Source of the DNA: Candidatus Competibacteraceae bacterium
GTDB taxonomy: Bacteria; Pseudomonadota; Gammaproteobacteria; Competibacterales; Competibacteraceae
Assembly: GCA_016712625.1 (NCBI GenBank)
Contig: JADJQQ010000001.1
Coordinates: 496,001 to 560,000 of the forward strand
DNA length: 64,000 bases
Direction of reading: 5' to 3'
Shown here: positions 17,956 through 26,342 of the stretch, piece by piece
Layout: the number at the start of each line of letters is the position of its first letter
How positions within the stretch are numbered: the first letter of the stretch is position 1
Translations under genes and position numbers: made by a program
The notes under the pieces: model-generated
What the model was told of the DNA's origin: nothing
What the model saw: only the letters and a program-made list of their open reading frames with translations
Database searches by the model: none

Positions 17956-18987
17956 TCAGACGCTGTAGGTCACGGCGTCCAGTTTCAAATCATCGGCATC
18001 ACGAGCCGGCGGCCGGTCGCTCAGCCATGTGGTCCAACCCAATTGCGACTGTTGGCCTAGCACCAAGGGCGGCACTTCTTCCTTTTTAAGGACGAGGTTT
18101 AGATCCCAGAACAGTTCGTCGCCAACGTAGTTGCGCACCCAAGCGACCAAACGCCGCAAGCTGTCGCTGCCGGGCAGAAAGCGTTGAAACTCTCGCAGTG
18201 CCATCGGCCCAATAACGATGCGAAATTTGTGCTGACAATCCCAAACCCGCTCGCCGATCACCGCCGTGAGACCGAGCAAGCCGGTGGCGGGCGTTTCACC
18301 CAGCCGGCAGCGGCTCTTCTCATCCAGCGGCAACCAATGACCGACGAAAGTCTCGACCGCCACCGGCAGCTTGAAGAAATCTCGCAAAAGCGCTTCCAGC
18401 CCCTCCGGATTGCGGGTCTGACAAACCAGCCGGCCCGCATAATGAAATTTGGCTAGATCCGGCGCGGCATCCCGATTCCACAGCGACGACATTCCCAGGC
18501 CGAATTGCGCGCCGACATAGACATGAAAGCGGTCGGTTTCCGGCCGATCATAACTGACCGTCGGCTGGGTATCCGCCCAAGCCCGATAAAACAGACAGAG
18601 CATCCGATGGTGAAAAAGATCAGCGAACCGCGCAAAAGTCGGATCGTGGTGATTGCGCAACCGATCACGCGCATACTCGGTCAGATGCAAGGGTAGCGGC
18701 CCGTTGGGACCAAACAAGCCCAGAAAATACTCGGACAGGCGCGGCGGTCGATCCGCGCCACCCGGATCAAACGCAACCAAGGTAGAAGGCGCGAACGCCA
18801 AGGAAGGTTCCTGGGCCAAGCGGATTGGATCATCGGCCAGCCGGGTGGATTTTCCCAGCCGCGGTTGGTCCCGATACTGGCACTCCAGCCGCCGCAGCGC
18901 CTGAAAAAAACTGAAGGCGTAGGGCGTTTGCCGCAGCGCCTCGAACAGCACTAAAGCGTGTGCCGCTTCCCGATTCTCGCTGGCCAT
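17956..18987 (-). CDS. tssG: T6SS baseplate protein TssG
   Basis: The 343-residue product is TssG (VasB/ImpH). It has the N-terminal PYAFSFFQALRRLE motif, FLGLFGPNGPLPLHLTEY near residue 90, F.DLFHHR near 120, and C-terminal RRLVAWVRNYVGDELFWDLNLVL. TssG bridges TssE/F/K in the baseplate wedge in the cytoplasm. The start overlaps the end of tssF by 37 nt, which indicates tight coupling. Confidence 0.95.
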   Translation of the reverse strand: MASENREAAHALVLFEALRQTPYAFSFFQALRRLECQYRDQPRLGKSTRLADDPIRLAQEPSLAFAPSTLVAFDPGGADRPPRLSEYFLGLFGPNGPLPLHLTEYARDRLRNHHDPTFARFADLFHHRMLCLFYRAWADTQPTVSYDRPETDRFHVYVGAQFGLGMSSLWNRDAAPDLAKFHYAGRLVCQTRNPEGLEALLRDFFKLPVAVETFVGHWLPLDEKSRCRLGETPATGLLGLTAVIGERVWDCQHKFRIVIGPMALREFQRFLPGSDSLRRLVAWVRNYVGDELFWDLNLVLKKEEVPPLVLGQQSQLGWTTWLSDRPPARDADDLKLDAVTYSV

Positions 18988-20828
18988 CGAATGATCTCGC
19001 CACGTTCGGAGGAATGCACCACCGTCTCGGTAAAAGAATTGATAGACACGTATTTGGCGAAAAACTGCTCCAGCACGGCGCCTAACAGAAAAATACCCGC
19101 GCCCTCAAAGGCGGCTTCATCCAAGGTAAGATTCACCTCCAGGCCACGGGCGAAGACGATGGGTCCTGGAATCGGCGCCCGTCGCGTAATCGGATGGGTT
19201 CGGATTGAGCGGACTCCATCAATTTGCTTGCAAGTAGCCGCCTCTCCCAAATCGCCGTACAAGGCCAGCAATTCCCGTAGCGCCGCCGCGCCCTGGCGTT
19301 CGGAACTGTCGGCGATTGACAGATAGTTCAGCGCCAGATGGCTAATCAAGCGCCACGCGGTGTCGCCGTGGGCGTGCGACGGTCGCGGCTTGGTGGGGCC
19401 GGCCACACAGCGGAGCGATTGCACCGGCGCTCCAGAAATCATCGTAAAGTCGGTTTCACCCACCCCAACCGGCATGTGCAACGGCAGATCACGATTGGTG
19501 CAGAGCGTCGTTATCGCCAATTGCCGCAGGCTGGAACGATAAGGCGCTTGATCGGCATCGACCAGCGACAGATAAACCTCGCTGCCGATATAGCTGGAGC
19601 GCGGCCCGCCGCGCCGCTGCTGGCCAGACAACAACCGCGGCAGCCGGCGCGAGGTGTAAAACGCGCGCTGCTGGCGTTGGTCCAGCCGGTCGTACGCGGC
19701 ATAAAACGGCAAAAACTCCTGCTCCTCGCCTTCCGGGCCGATGCCGGTCACTCCGCCGATCTGATAGACCTCGAAATCCATCGGCCGGGTGCGATCCGGC
19801 ACTACATGGTGTTCGGCGACCTGCTCGCTAAGATGAATGCGGTCGGCGCGCTTGGGAAAGAGATTGATCGCTGGCGCGCAAAACAGGGCGAAATGCTCGG
19901 TTTCCAGCGAACTTTCCAACAGTGCATTCGCGCGGTTGAGCAGGATGAGAATTTCCAGTTCCGTTCCCGCGCACCGCCGCGCCGCCGGCCCTAGCCCCCC
20001 CAGTTCCACAAACAGATAACGTTCGGGAAACGCGAAGTACTCATGCAATAGCCGATAGCCTTGAAAGGAAGGGGGCGCATAAGGCAACAAGGCCTGTTCG
20101 CGCGCAAATCCAAGCCGCTGGATATGGCTGCTGGCCACCACCTCATGCCACGGCGCTGGCCGTTGGCCGGGCCGCGCCACCATCATCACCGCGTTGACCA
20201 GCAACTGCTCGTAAACCCGCATCGGCAACTCATCGGGGCCTTGCAGAAACAGCGTCAATCGATCCAGCGAGAGCTTGTCGAAGGTCAATCCTGGCAAGGT
20301 GGTCCGCAATCGCAGCCGGATACCGGCCCGGACTTTGGACAAAGCCGGCAAATCGAGCTGCGCCACCGGCTCCTTACCGGCAAAATATTGGGCTTCAACC
20401 AGCTCAATTGGCCACAAGGTCACGTCGTGCGCGGTTCGATACTCGCAAGCGGTTTGATCCCCCTTCCCCAGCAGGCTGTGCAAGGGACTGTTCCGAGGAA
20501 TGAGGAAACCGCGTTCGAGTGTACCTTCGGTGGGATCGGGTTGAAACCGGACAACCAACATGGAAGGCGTCGGTGCCAGATAATGCGGGTAAATGATTTC
20601 TAGCAGATGCTGGGTAAACCGCGGAAACTCGGCATCCATCTTCAGTTGGACCCGCGCCGCCAGAAACCCGAACCCTTCCAACAGCCGCTCGACGTAAGGG
20701 TCGGCGCATTCGAAACCTTCCAGCCCCAACCGGCCGGCGATTTTCGGAAACTCCCTGGCAAACTCTCCACCCATTTCGCGTAGGTGTTCAAGTTCCCGGT
20801 TGTAGTACTCCAGCAGACGGGGATCCAT
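18951..20828 (-). CDS. tssF: T6SS baseplate protein TssF
   Basis: The 625-residue product is TssF (VasA/ImpG). It has the diagnostic start MDPRLLEYYNREL..LREMGGEFAREFPKIAGRLGL, then DPYVERLLEGFGFLAARVQLKLD-like text, and a C-terminal segment with LGAVLEQFFAKYVSINSFT. TssF pairs as a dimer with TssG in the baseplate. ATG 20828 overlaps the TGA of tssE (TGATG), so translation is coupled. A frame stays open upstream of this ATG but is not part of the family sequence. Confidence 0.95.
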   Translation of the reverse strand: MDPRLLEYYNRELEHLREMGGEFAREFPKIAGRLGLEGFECADPYVERLLEGFGFLAARVQLKMDAEFPRFTQHLLEIIYPHYLAPTPSMLVVRFQPDPTEGTLERGFLIPRNSPLHSLLGKGDQTACEYRTAHDVTLWPIELVEAQYFAGKEPVAQLDLPALSKVRAGIRLRLRTTLPGLTFDKLSLDRLTLFLQGPDELPMRVYEQLLVNAVMMVARPGQRPAPWHEVVASSHIQRLGFAREQALLPYAPPSFQGYRLLHEYFAFPERYLFVELGGLGPAARRCAGTELEILILLNRANALLESSLETEHFALFCAPAINLFPKRADRIHLSEQVAEHHVVPDRTRPMDFEVYQIGGVTGIGPEGEEQEFLPFYAAYDRLDQRQQRAFYTSRRLPRLLSGQQRRGGPRSSYIGSEVYLSLVDADQAPYRSSLRQLAITTLCTNRDLPLHMPVGVGETDFTMISGAPVQSLRCVAGPTKPRPSHAHGDTAWRLISHLALNYLSIADSSERQGAAALRELLALYGDLGEAATCKQIDGVRSIRTHPITRRAPIPGPIVFARGLEVNLTLDEAAFEGAGIFLLGAVLEQFFAKYVSINSFTETVVHSSERGEIIRWPARIGKRHTL

Positions 20829-21343
20829 CAATGCCCCTTTGATCGGTTGGATTCTTCGACCTTGACCTGACCGCTTTCCAGATCGATTTCGGTTTTCAAA
20901 TACAGTTGCAGCGGCAGCGGCTGCGCCCACAAATCCCCTTCCACTTCAAAGGTCAGCGCGTTATGGCTCATCTGTTCCGCCGTGAGATTAACCCGCACCC
21001 GCAGGGAATTGCGCAGGATGCGCGGTTCGAAATCGAGGATAGCCTGACGCAGATTCTGTTCCAGATCGTTGATCTCCAAGCTGCGCGCCGTGGCTCCCGC
21101 CAGCGCGGGCAGGCCGAAATTAAGCGCCGAACGAGCGGCGAACGGATAATGGGCGCTCATTTCCTCATCACTCATCCGCGTCGCGTTGAACAACCAGGCC
21201 AAATCGCGCAACACGCATTCGCGCAACCGGTTCATCGAGAGCACGCGCTGTTCCCGCGATTCCTGCTGGCGCTCCGGCTCCTCGTCGGTCAATCGATCCA
21301 ACAACGAAGGTTGCAGCCGCTCCTTGGGAGTAAGTTCAGCCAT
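20828..21343 (-). CDS. tssE: T6SS baseplate protein TssE (gp25-like)
   Basis: The 171-residue product carries the gp25/TssE domain: LLDRL near residue 14, the conserved R..VLRDLAWLFN stretch near 40-55, YP.AARSALNFGLPALAG near 65-85, and the lysozyme-like fold end with IL.FEPRI. It is homologous to phage T4 gp25, the sheath-polymerisation initiator. It overlaps tagJ by 8 nt and tssF by 1 nt. Confidence 0.94.
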   Translation of the reverse strand: MAELTPKERLQPSLLDRLTDEEPERQQESREQRVLSMNRLRECVLRDLAWLFNATRMSDEEMSAHYPFAARSALNFGLPALAGATARSLEINDLEQNLRQAILDFEPRILRNSLRVRVNLTAEQMSHNALTFEVEGDLWAQPLPLQLYLKTEIDLESGQVKVEESNRSKGH

Positions 21344-22172
21344 TGCTGGCTGCCGTAGGGGCGATTTCTTCCGTTGGCTCTTCCTCGACGTTCAGCGTAA
21401 TCTGACGGATGTCCAACAGCGAATACTCGCCTTGATCAGTGGTTAGCATCCGCTGCCCCAGTCCCAGCCACGTCTCTTCGCCGCAGTCTTGCCATTCCGT
21501 CTTGCGCCCAAGTTGCACCAGCGCATCCGCAGCCGCCTGCGATCCGGCGTATCGCGCCGGGATCAAACTGACGGTTTCCCCGCTGTTGGCCCAAGTTATC
21601 TGGGCCGGCATCCAAACATAATCCCGCAAATCAGCGGGCGGCTCAAACCGGATCGCGCGAATGCGCTGCCAGGGAACCCAGTAATAGCGGCCGTTGATCA
21701 CGGCCTCCAGCATCGGCCCCAAACGCGGGTCGGCGTCAGCCAGCCACGCGAACGGCTGTTCATCGAGCGTTCCCGCGATAGCCGGAGCGCCTTCAAAGGC
21801 TTGGTCGCGCATCGCGCGAGCTTGGGCGTGCTGGCCGGCGGCGGTCAAGCGCAAGGCTTCCAGCAACAAGGCCACCCAAGGTTCGGGGTCGCCAAACACC
21901 AAGGGTGAGCGTCGGCCGGCGAATATCTCGGCTCGCAACAGCTCGCAACGGACGGCTTCACGGTACGTCTGCACCATCGGCAAGCTGGCGGCGTCCATCT
22001 CGCCGATCACCTGCAACTGGTTCAGGGCGCGTTCCCACTGCCCCAGAACCGCCAATAATTGAAACAGGAAAACTCGGTACTTGGCATTGGCGGGCTCCTT
22101 GCGCACCTGCGCCTGCAACTCGGCCAAGGCGTCCCGCAACCGTCCTTCACGTAGGCTTTGCTCGGCTTGCAT
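21336..22172 (-). CDS. tagJ: T6SS accessory protein TagJ (ImpE family)
   Basis: The 278-residue product is ImpE/TagJ. It has N-terminal TPR-like helices (AEQSLREGRLRDALAELQAQVRKEPANAKYRVFLFQLL) and the C-terminal domain with RYYWVPW..I..I.FEPPADLRDYVW and LIPARYAGS. In Pseudomonas TagJ binds the TssB sheath protein and modulates ClpV recruitment. It is found in a subset of T6SSs that have this gene order. No strong ribosome binding site is visible before ATG 22172. It overlaps tssE. Confidence 0.92.
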   Translation of the reverse strand: MQAEQSLREGRLRDALAELQAQVRKEPANAKYRVFLFQLLAVLGQWERALNQLQVIGEMDAASLPMVQTYREAVRCELLRAEIFAGRRSPLVFGDPEPWVALLLEALRLTAAGQHAQARAMRDQAFEGAPAIAGTLDEQPFAWLADADPRLGPMLEAVINGRYYWVPWQRIRAIRFEPPADLRDYVWMPAQITWANSGETVSLIPARYAGSQAAADALVQLGRKTEWQDCGEETWLGLGQRMLTTDQGEYSLLDIRQITLNVEEEPTEEIAPTAASNG

Positions 22173-22285
22173 AGGTTGCTTTTTCCCGAAGTAGACAAAG
22201 AGAAAACACCGCGCATCCGTCCCGAATCGCTCGGTTGAATGCGCGGCTCCGCATAAAATCCCGGAATAATTGCGCTGGTGAGGGG

Positions 22286-22780
22286 TTACAGCTTTTTGTT
22301 GACCTTGACATCCCAGCCCGACTTGCCGGCCGACTTCAACACGCCCTTCTCATCCTGCGTGAAGTATTCCTGTTGCATGGAGGTGAAGTTCAACGACAGG
22401 CTCTCGATCGGCAAACCCTCGCCGTGACCGCCGGTCTGGTAACTGCTGACCAGGACGTCCTTGAAGGTGAATTCCAGGAACTTCTTCTGCCCGCCGTCCT
22501 TGCCAGTCGGCTTGCGCATGATCAGAATCGCTTCCGCGTAGTGATGGCCGGAACAGCAAGACAGCAGCAGTTGGGGCGAAGCCGCGCAGAAATGCATGGT
22601 GAAGCTGAAATCGTTCATGCTCACCTTGCTCGCGCCCAAACCAACGCCGTGACCGGCGGTACCCAACTGGTGCGCGCCCCAAGACCAGCTCAGCACTTCA
22701 ATCCAATTGGGGAACTCAGCGTCTTTACACTCACCGTTCACTTCACCTTTTTTACCAATTTGCAAAAATGAATCAGACAT
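22286..22780 (-). CDS. hcp: T6SS tube protein Hcp (TssD)
   Basis: The 164-residue product is Hcp, the hexameric inner-tube protein that is secreted and also carries small effectors. It starts MSDSFLQIGKKGEVNGE and contains WSWG near residue 36, SMNDFSFTMHF, and the typical C-terminal LPIESLSLNFTSMQQEY. The start is ATG 22780, with GAGG 8 nt upstream; another ATG two codons earlier is too close to it. The gene has its own upstream region with a sigma-54-type promoter at 22905-22920, which would allow expression well above the surrounding operon. Confidence 0.95.
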   Translation of the reverse strand: MSDSFLQIGKKGEVNGECKDAEFPNWIEVLSWSWGAHQLGTAGHGVGLGASKVSMNDFSFTMHFCAASPQLLLSCCSGHHYAEAILIMRKPTGKDGGQKKFLEFTFKDVLVSSYQTGGHGEGLPIESLSLNFTSMQQEYFTQDEKGVLKSAGKSGWDVKVNKKL

Positions 22781-22904
22781 CGTCATAGCCTCGCTAGAAA
22801 TAAGTAACAGGGTGTTGATGGGTTGCAACCATCGTTCCGATCGACGGCGCCTTTGCCACTCCTTCGGGGCCAAGGCTTAAAAAGCCATCGTCCGCAGTGT
22901 ATAT

Positions 22905-22920
22905 TGCACATCCCGTGCCA
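22905..22920 (-). promoter_or_regulatory. Sigma-54 (-24/-12) promoter of hcp
   Basis: On the minus strand TGGCAC-N5-GTGCA matches the RpoN consensus TGGCAC-N5-TTGCA with one change and exact spacing between GG and GC. The predicted start site is about 12 bp downstream, giving a 5' leader of roughly 110 nt before hcp. Sigma-54 control of hcp is established in Vibrio and several other T6SSs. Confidence 0.72.
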
Positions 22921-23044
22921 ATATATAATATATTGTTTTTATTGTTTTTTTTTCATTTTTAAACATATTCGGCTTAAAAAACACTTTGAGCCGGCCAAAG
23001 TTACCAGTCCATTTTGGCTGGTGCGAAATCGCTCGATTTTGCGA

Positions 23045-24544
23045 TCAACCCTTGATCGAGGGGAGCTTGGAAACAAGCCGCAGCGACACCGTGAGCCCTT
23101 CGAGTTGATAATGCGGCCGCAAAAAGAATTTCGAGGTGTAGTAGCCTGGATTGCCCTCTACTTCCTCCACGACCACTTCGGCGGCGGACAACGGCTTCAT
23201 CGCCTTGGTTTCATCGCTGGAAATCGCCGGATTGCCGTCGACGTAGTTGTAAATCCACTCCTGGAGCCAGCGCTCCAGCGCGTCCCGTTCCTTGAACGAG
23301 CCGATCTTGTCCCGCACCATGCACTTGAGGTAGTGCGCGAACCGGCAAACGGCGAACAGATACGGCAACCGGGCCGAGAGATTGGCGTTGGCGGTGGCGT
23401 CCGGGTCATCGTATTCGGTCGGCTTCTGTAAGGATTGCGCGCCGATGAAGGCGGCAAAGTCGGTGTTCTTTTTATGAACCAGCGGCATGAAGCCATTTTT
23501 GGCCAACTCCGCCTCGCGGCGGTCGCCGATGGCGATTTCGGTTGGACATTTCGCATCCACTCCGCCGTCATCGGTCGGGAAAACGTGGGTCGGCAAGCCT
23601 TCCACCGCGCCGCCCGATTCGATGCCGCGAATTTTCGTGCACCAGCCGTACAGCTTGTACGCCCGCGTGATGTTGGTGGCCATCGCGTAGGCCGAATTGG
23701 CCCAACAGTATTTGCTGTGGTCGCCGCCCTCGACATCTTCTTCGAAATCGAACTCCTCGACTGGATCGGTTTTCGCGCCGTAGGGCGTCCGCGCCAGAAA
23801 CCGCGGCATGGCCAATCCGAGGTAGCGCGAATCCTCCGAGTCGCGCAACCCGCGCCAACCCCCGTATTCGGGCGTTTGGAAAATCTTGGTGATGTCGCGG
23901 GGGTTGTTCAGCTCTTGCCAAGAATCCATCTGCATCACAGTGGGCGAGGCGCCGGCGATGAAGGGCGTATGGGAGGCAGCGGCGATTTGGGCCATTCCCC
24001 GCAACAATTCCACATCGGGTGGGCTATGGTCGAAATGATAGTCGCCGACCAGACAGCCGAACGGTTCACCACCGAACTGATCGTACTCCTCGGAGTAAAT
24101 TTTCTTGAAGAGCGGGCTTTGATCCCAAACGACGCCCTTGTATTTTTTCAAGGTCTTGCTTAATTCATTCTTCGAGATGTTCATCACCCGAATTTTCAGC
24201 ATCTCGTCGGTTTCGGTGTTAAACACCATATAATGGAGACCGCGCCAAGCGCCCTCCAGTTGCTGAAATTCAGGATGGTGCATGATCAGATTGATCTGCT
24301 CGCTGAGTTTCCGGTCGATTTCAGCGATCATCGACTCGATTGATTTCAGCACATCCCTGGAAATCAGCGTTGTATGTTGCAGCGCCTGCTCGGCCAAGGT
24401 TTTGACCGCATGCTCGACGGCTTCCTTGGCTTGATCCGATTTCGGCTTGAACTCCCGTTGCAACAGCGAGGAAAATTCGCCGGCTTCCAGGGTTTCAGTT
24501 TGTGCTTCAGGCTGGGTCTGGACGTTGCTGTCGGTTTCGGCCAT
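23045..24544 (-). CDS. tssC: T6SS contractile sheath large subunit TssC
   Basis: The 499-residue product is TssC (VipB). It has the family segments LISRDVLKSIESMIAEID, HHPEFQQLEGAWRGLHY, FGGEPFGCLVGDYHFDH and WRGLRDSEDSRYLGLAMPRFLARTPYG (residues ~240-255), plus a C-terminal gp18-like end. It forms the sheath with TssB. It starts 6 nt after tssB, with GGAG inside the tssB end. A 264-nt gap with an extensive hairpin near 23023-23042 separates it from hcp. Confidence 0.96.
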   Translation of the reverse strand: MAETDSNVQTQPEAQTETLEAGEFSSLLQREFKPKSDQAKEAVEHAVKTLAEQALQHTTLISRDVLKSIESMIAEIDRKLSEQINLIMHHPEFQQLEGAWRGLHYMVFNTETDEMLKIRVMNISKNELSKTLKKYKGVVWDQSPLFKKIYSEEYDQFGGEPFGCLVGDYHFDHSPPDVELLRGMAQIAAASHTPFIAGASPTVMQMDSWQELNNPRDITKIFQTPEYGGWRGLRDSEDSRYLGLAMPRFLARTPYGAKTDPVEEFDFEEDVEGGDHSKYCWANSAYAMATNITRAYKLYGWCTKIRGIESGGAVEGLPTHVFPTDDGGVDAKCPTEIAIGDRREAELAKNGFMPLVHKKNTDFAAFIGAQSLQKPTEYDDPDATANANLSARLPYLFAVCRFAHYLKCMVRDKIGSFKERDALERWLQEWIYNYVDGNPAISSDETKAMKPLSAAEVVVEEVEGNPGYYTSKFFLRPHYQLEGLTVSLRLVSKLPSIKG

Positions 24545-24550
24545 GATTGA

Positions 24551-25075
24551 TCACTCCTCGGCGGCGGGTTGGTCGCTGCTGTCCTGGGGCTTGGGGGCAG
24601 CCGCCAGGGATTGCAGCAGGCTTGGATCGTTCAATACCTTGGCGATCAATTCCTCGGCGCCGGTTTTGCCGTCCATATACGTCATCAAGTTGGTGAGCTG
24701 CTGGCGCGCTTGCAGCAACTTGTTCAAGGCGTCCACCTTGCGCGCCACCGCGGCCGGGGAAAAATCGTCCATGCTTTCGAAGGTGATATCCATACTCAGC
24801 TCGCCTTCGCCGGTCAGGGTGTTAGGCACCCGGAACGCCACGCGCGGCTTCATCGCTTTCATTCGGTTATCAAAATTGTCCACGTCGACCTCAAGAAACT
24901 TACGCTCGGCCACCGGCGCTAGCGGATCGACCGGTTTGCCGGACAAATCCGCCATCACCCCCATCACGAAGGGGATCTGCACCTTCTTCTGCGAGCCATA
25001 GACTTCAACGTCGTACTCGATCTGGACGCGCGGCGCTCGGTTGCGCGCAATAAATTTTTGACTGCTCATGGCCAT
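24551..25075 (-). CDS. tssB: T6SS contractile sheath small subunit TssB
   Basis: The 174-residue product is TssB (VipA). It has the N-terminal SSQKFIARNRAPRVQIEYDVE start, the LPFVMGVMADLSG-type segment, R.FLEVDVDNFD and the C-terminal helix that ClpV recognises in the assembled sheath. GAGGTG lies 8 nt before ATG 25075. It is coupled to tssC. Confidence 0.96.
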   Translation of the reverse strand: MAMSSQKFIARNRAPRVQIEYDVEVYGSQKKVQIPFVMGVMADLSGKPVDPLAPVAERKFLEVDVDNFDNRMKAMKPRVAFRVPNTLTGEGELSMDITFESMDDFSPAAVARKVDALNKLLQARQQLTNLMTYMDGKTGAEELIAKVLNDPSLLQSLAAAPKPQDSSDQPAAEE

Positions 25076-25127
25076 TGGAATATCACCTCATTTCATCAAA
25101 AGTTAGAACGGCTCATCATTTAGACGA

Positions 25128-26195
25128 TTAACTGGCCTCGTCACTATCCCCACTTTGCAAACCGAAAATCAAAATCGCCTGCTCGGCTCCGCCGGGTGCG
25201 AGATCGTTCAGAATTGCCATAAAGTCCTTGGTCACTAATTTTTTTGCTCGCTTCAACAGAAAGGGCACGGGGCTGGATGGCTCATGGCGTTCGAAGTACT
25301 CACTGATCTTATCCAGCAGACGAATCGCTTCTTCCCGGCTACCGATCTCACCCACGACCAGCCGTTGTCCGGCGCCAGCGGGGCTTGCGGCCGCGCCCTC
25401 CTCGGACAGTGCATCTGGCGTCGCCGCAGCCAAGTCGGCGCCCCGCCGTCGCAATTGCTCGACCAACACCTGCTGGATGTCTTTCAGCATTCGGCTCAGC
25501 GCGCTCAAATCGGGCGCCTGGCTGACACCGATCAAATCAGTTAGCAGGGTTTCGATCCCCCTGGTTCGTTCGATCGCCGCGGCAACGGCGGCGGCGGCAG
25601 CTTGCAACGTTTCCAGATCACTATCCAGAAAAGCCCCGTCAATCTTCGCTTCGGTCGGCCATTCTTCTTGCTCGGCGGTCGTGATCGGCGTCAGCGAACC
25701 CTTGGCGACCTGGATATCGCGCAAGCTAAACCGCCCCAAGGCACGAGAATGGGTCAGCGGCGTTTCTCGTAGTCCGCGCAAGGTCGCGTCCTGATCGCAC
25801 AGCGCCACCACCGTGTTGACCCGCAAGGCGGGATCGTTATCATCATCGGGATCAAGCAGCGGATATAGACCTTCCCAGTACCGTTCGAGCAATCCCCCCA
25901 CCACTTCCAGCCCATCGGCAAACCCTGGCAAGCCATCGGTATGTAGCAAAGCTCGCGCCAGCGTGACCGCGATCCGCAAGTCCTTGGTGCGATCAAACAG
26001 AGCTAGGGCGGCTTTTTTGATCTCTCGCCAGTCGGGCGGCTCGGCCGGGATGATGGTATCGCCGTACTGACGTTCCGGCGTCTCCTGCGCTAGGCTGTCC
26101 AGCGCGGCAAGCGCCGGATCGTATTCCAGATCTTCCCCGCACGGCGTGTCGGTGGCAATCTCGCTCAGCAGTGCTTCGATATCGATCGTGCTCAT
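25128..26195 (-). CDS. tssA: T6SS protein TssA (ImpA N-terminal domain)
   Basis: The 355-residue product has the ImpA_N domain at residues ~8-130 (CGEDLEYDP, PPDWREIKKAALALF..TKDLRIAV.L..ALL, GLPGFADGL..V..LLERYWEGLYPLLDPDDDNDP). After a linker, the C-terminal region has GEIGSREEAIRLLDKISEYFERHEPSSPVPFLLKRAKKL, as in the shorter TssA class. TssA coordinates baseplate docking and tube-sheath growth. It is the first gene of the minus-strand arm and diverges from tagH across 147 bp. GAGGTG precedes ATG 26195. Confidence 0.94.
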   Translation of the reverse strand: MSTIDIEALLSEIATDTPCGEDLEYDPALAALDSLAQETPERQYGDTIIPAEPPDWREIKKAALALFDRTKDLRIAVTLARALLHTDGLPGFADGLEVVGGLLERYWEGLYPLLDPDDDNDPALRVNTVVALCDQDATLRGLRETPLTHSRALGRFSLRDIQVAKGSLTPITTAEQEEWPTEAKIDGAFLDSDLETLQAAAAAVAAAIERTRGIETLLTDLIGVSQAPDLSALSRMLKDIQQVLVEQLRRRGADLAAATPDALSEEGAAASPAGAGQRLVVGEIGSREEAIRLLDKISEYFERHEPSSPVPFLLKRAKKLVTKDFMAILNDLAPGGAEQAILIFGLQSGDSDEAS

Positions 26196-26342
26196 TTGTC
26201 TTGCACCTCGTCCCCTCGGCAGACTTCAAGTATAGCTCTGCTTGGCGTCATTACCGGGTCGGTATAGACTCAGTTACAATCCATTGATGATCAATTCCGC
26301 AATGGCGGTTTATGCAACTATCCTGCCAATAGAATGTGAATC

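Noticed and set aside
26290..26330. Sigma-54 promoter in the tssA-tagH gap
   Set aside because: TGGCGGTTTATGC resembles one, but the spacing between GG and GC is 8, not 10.
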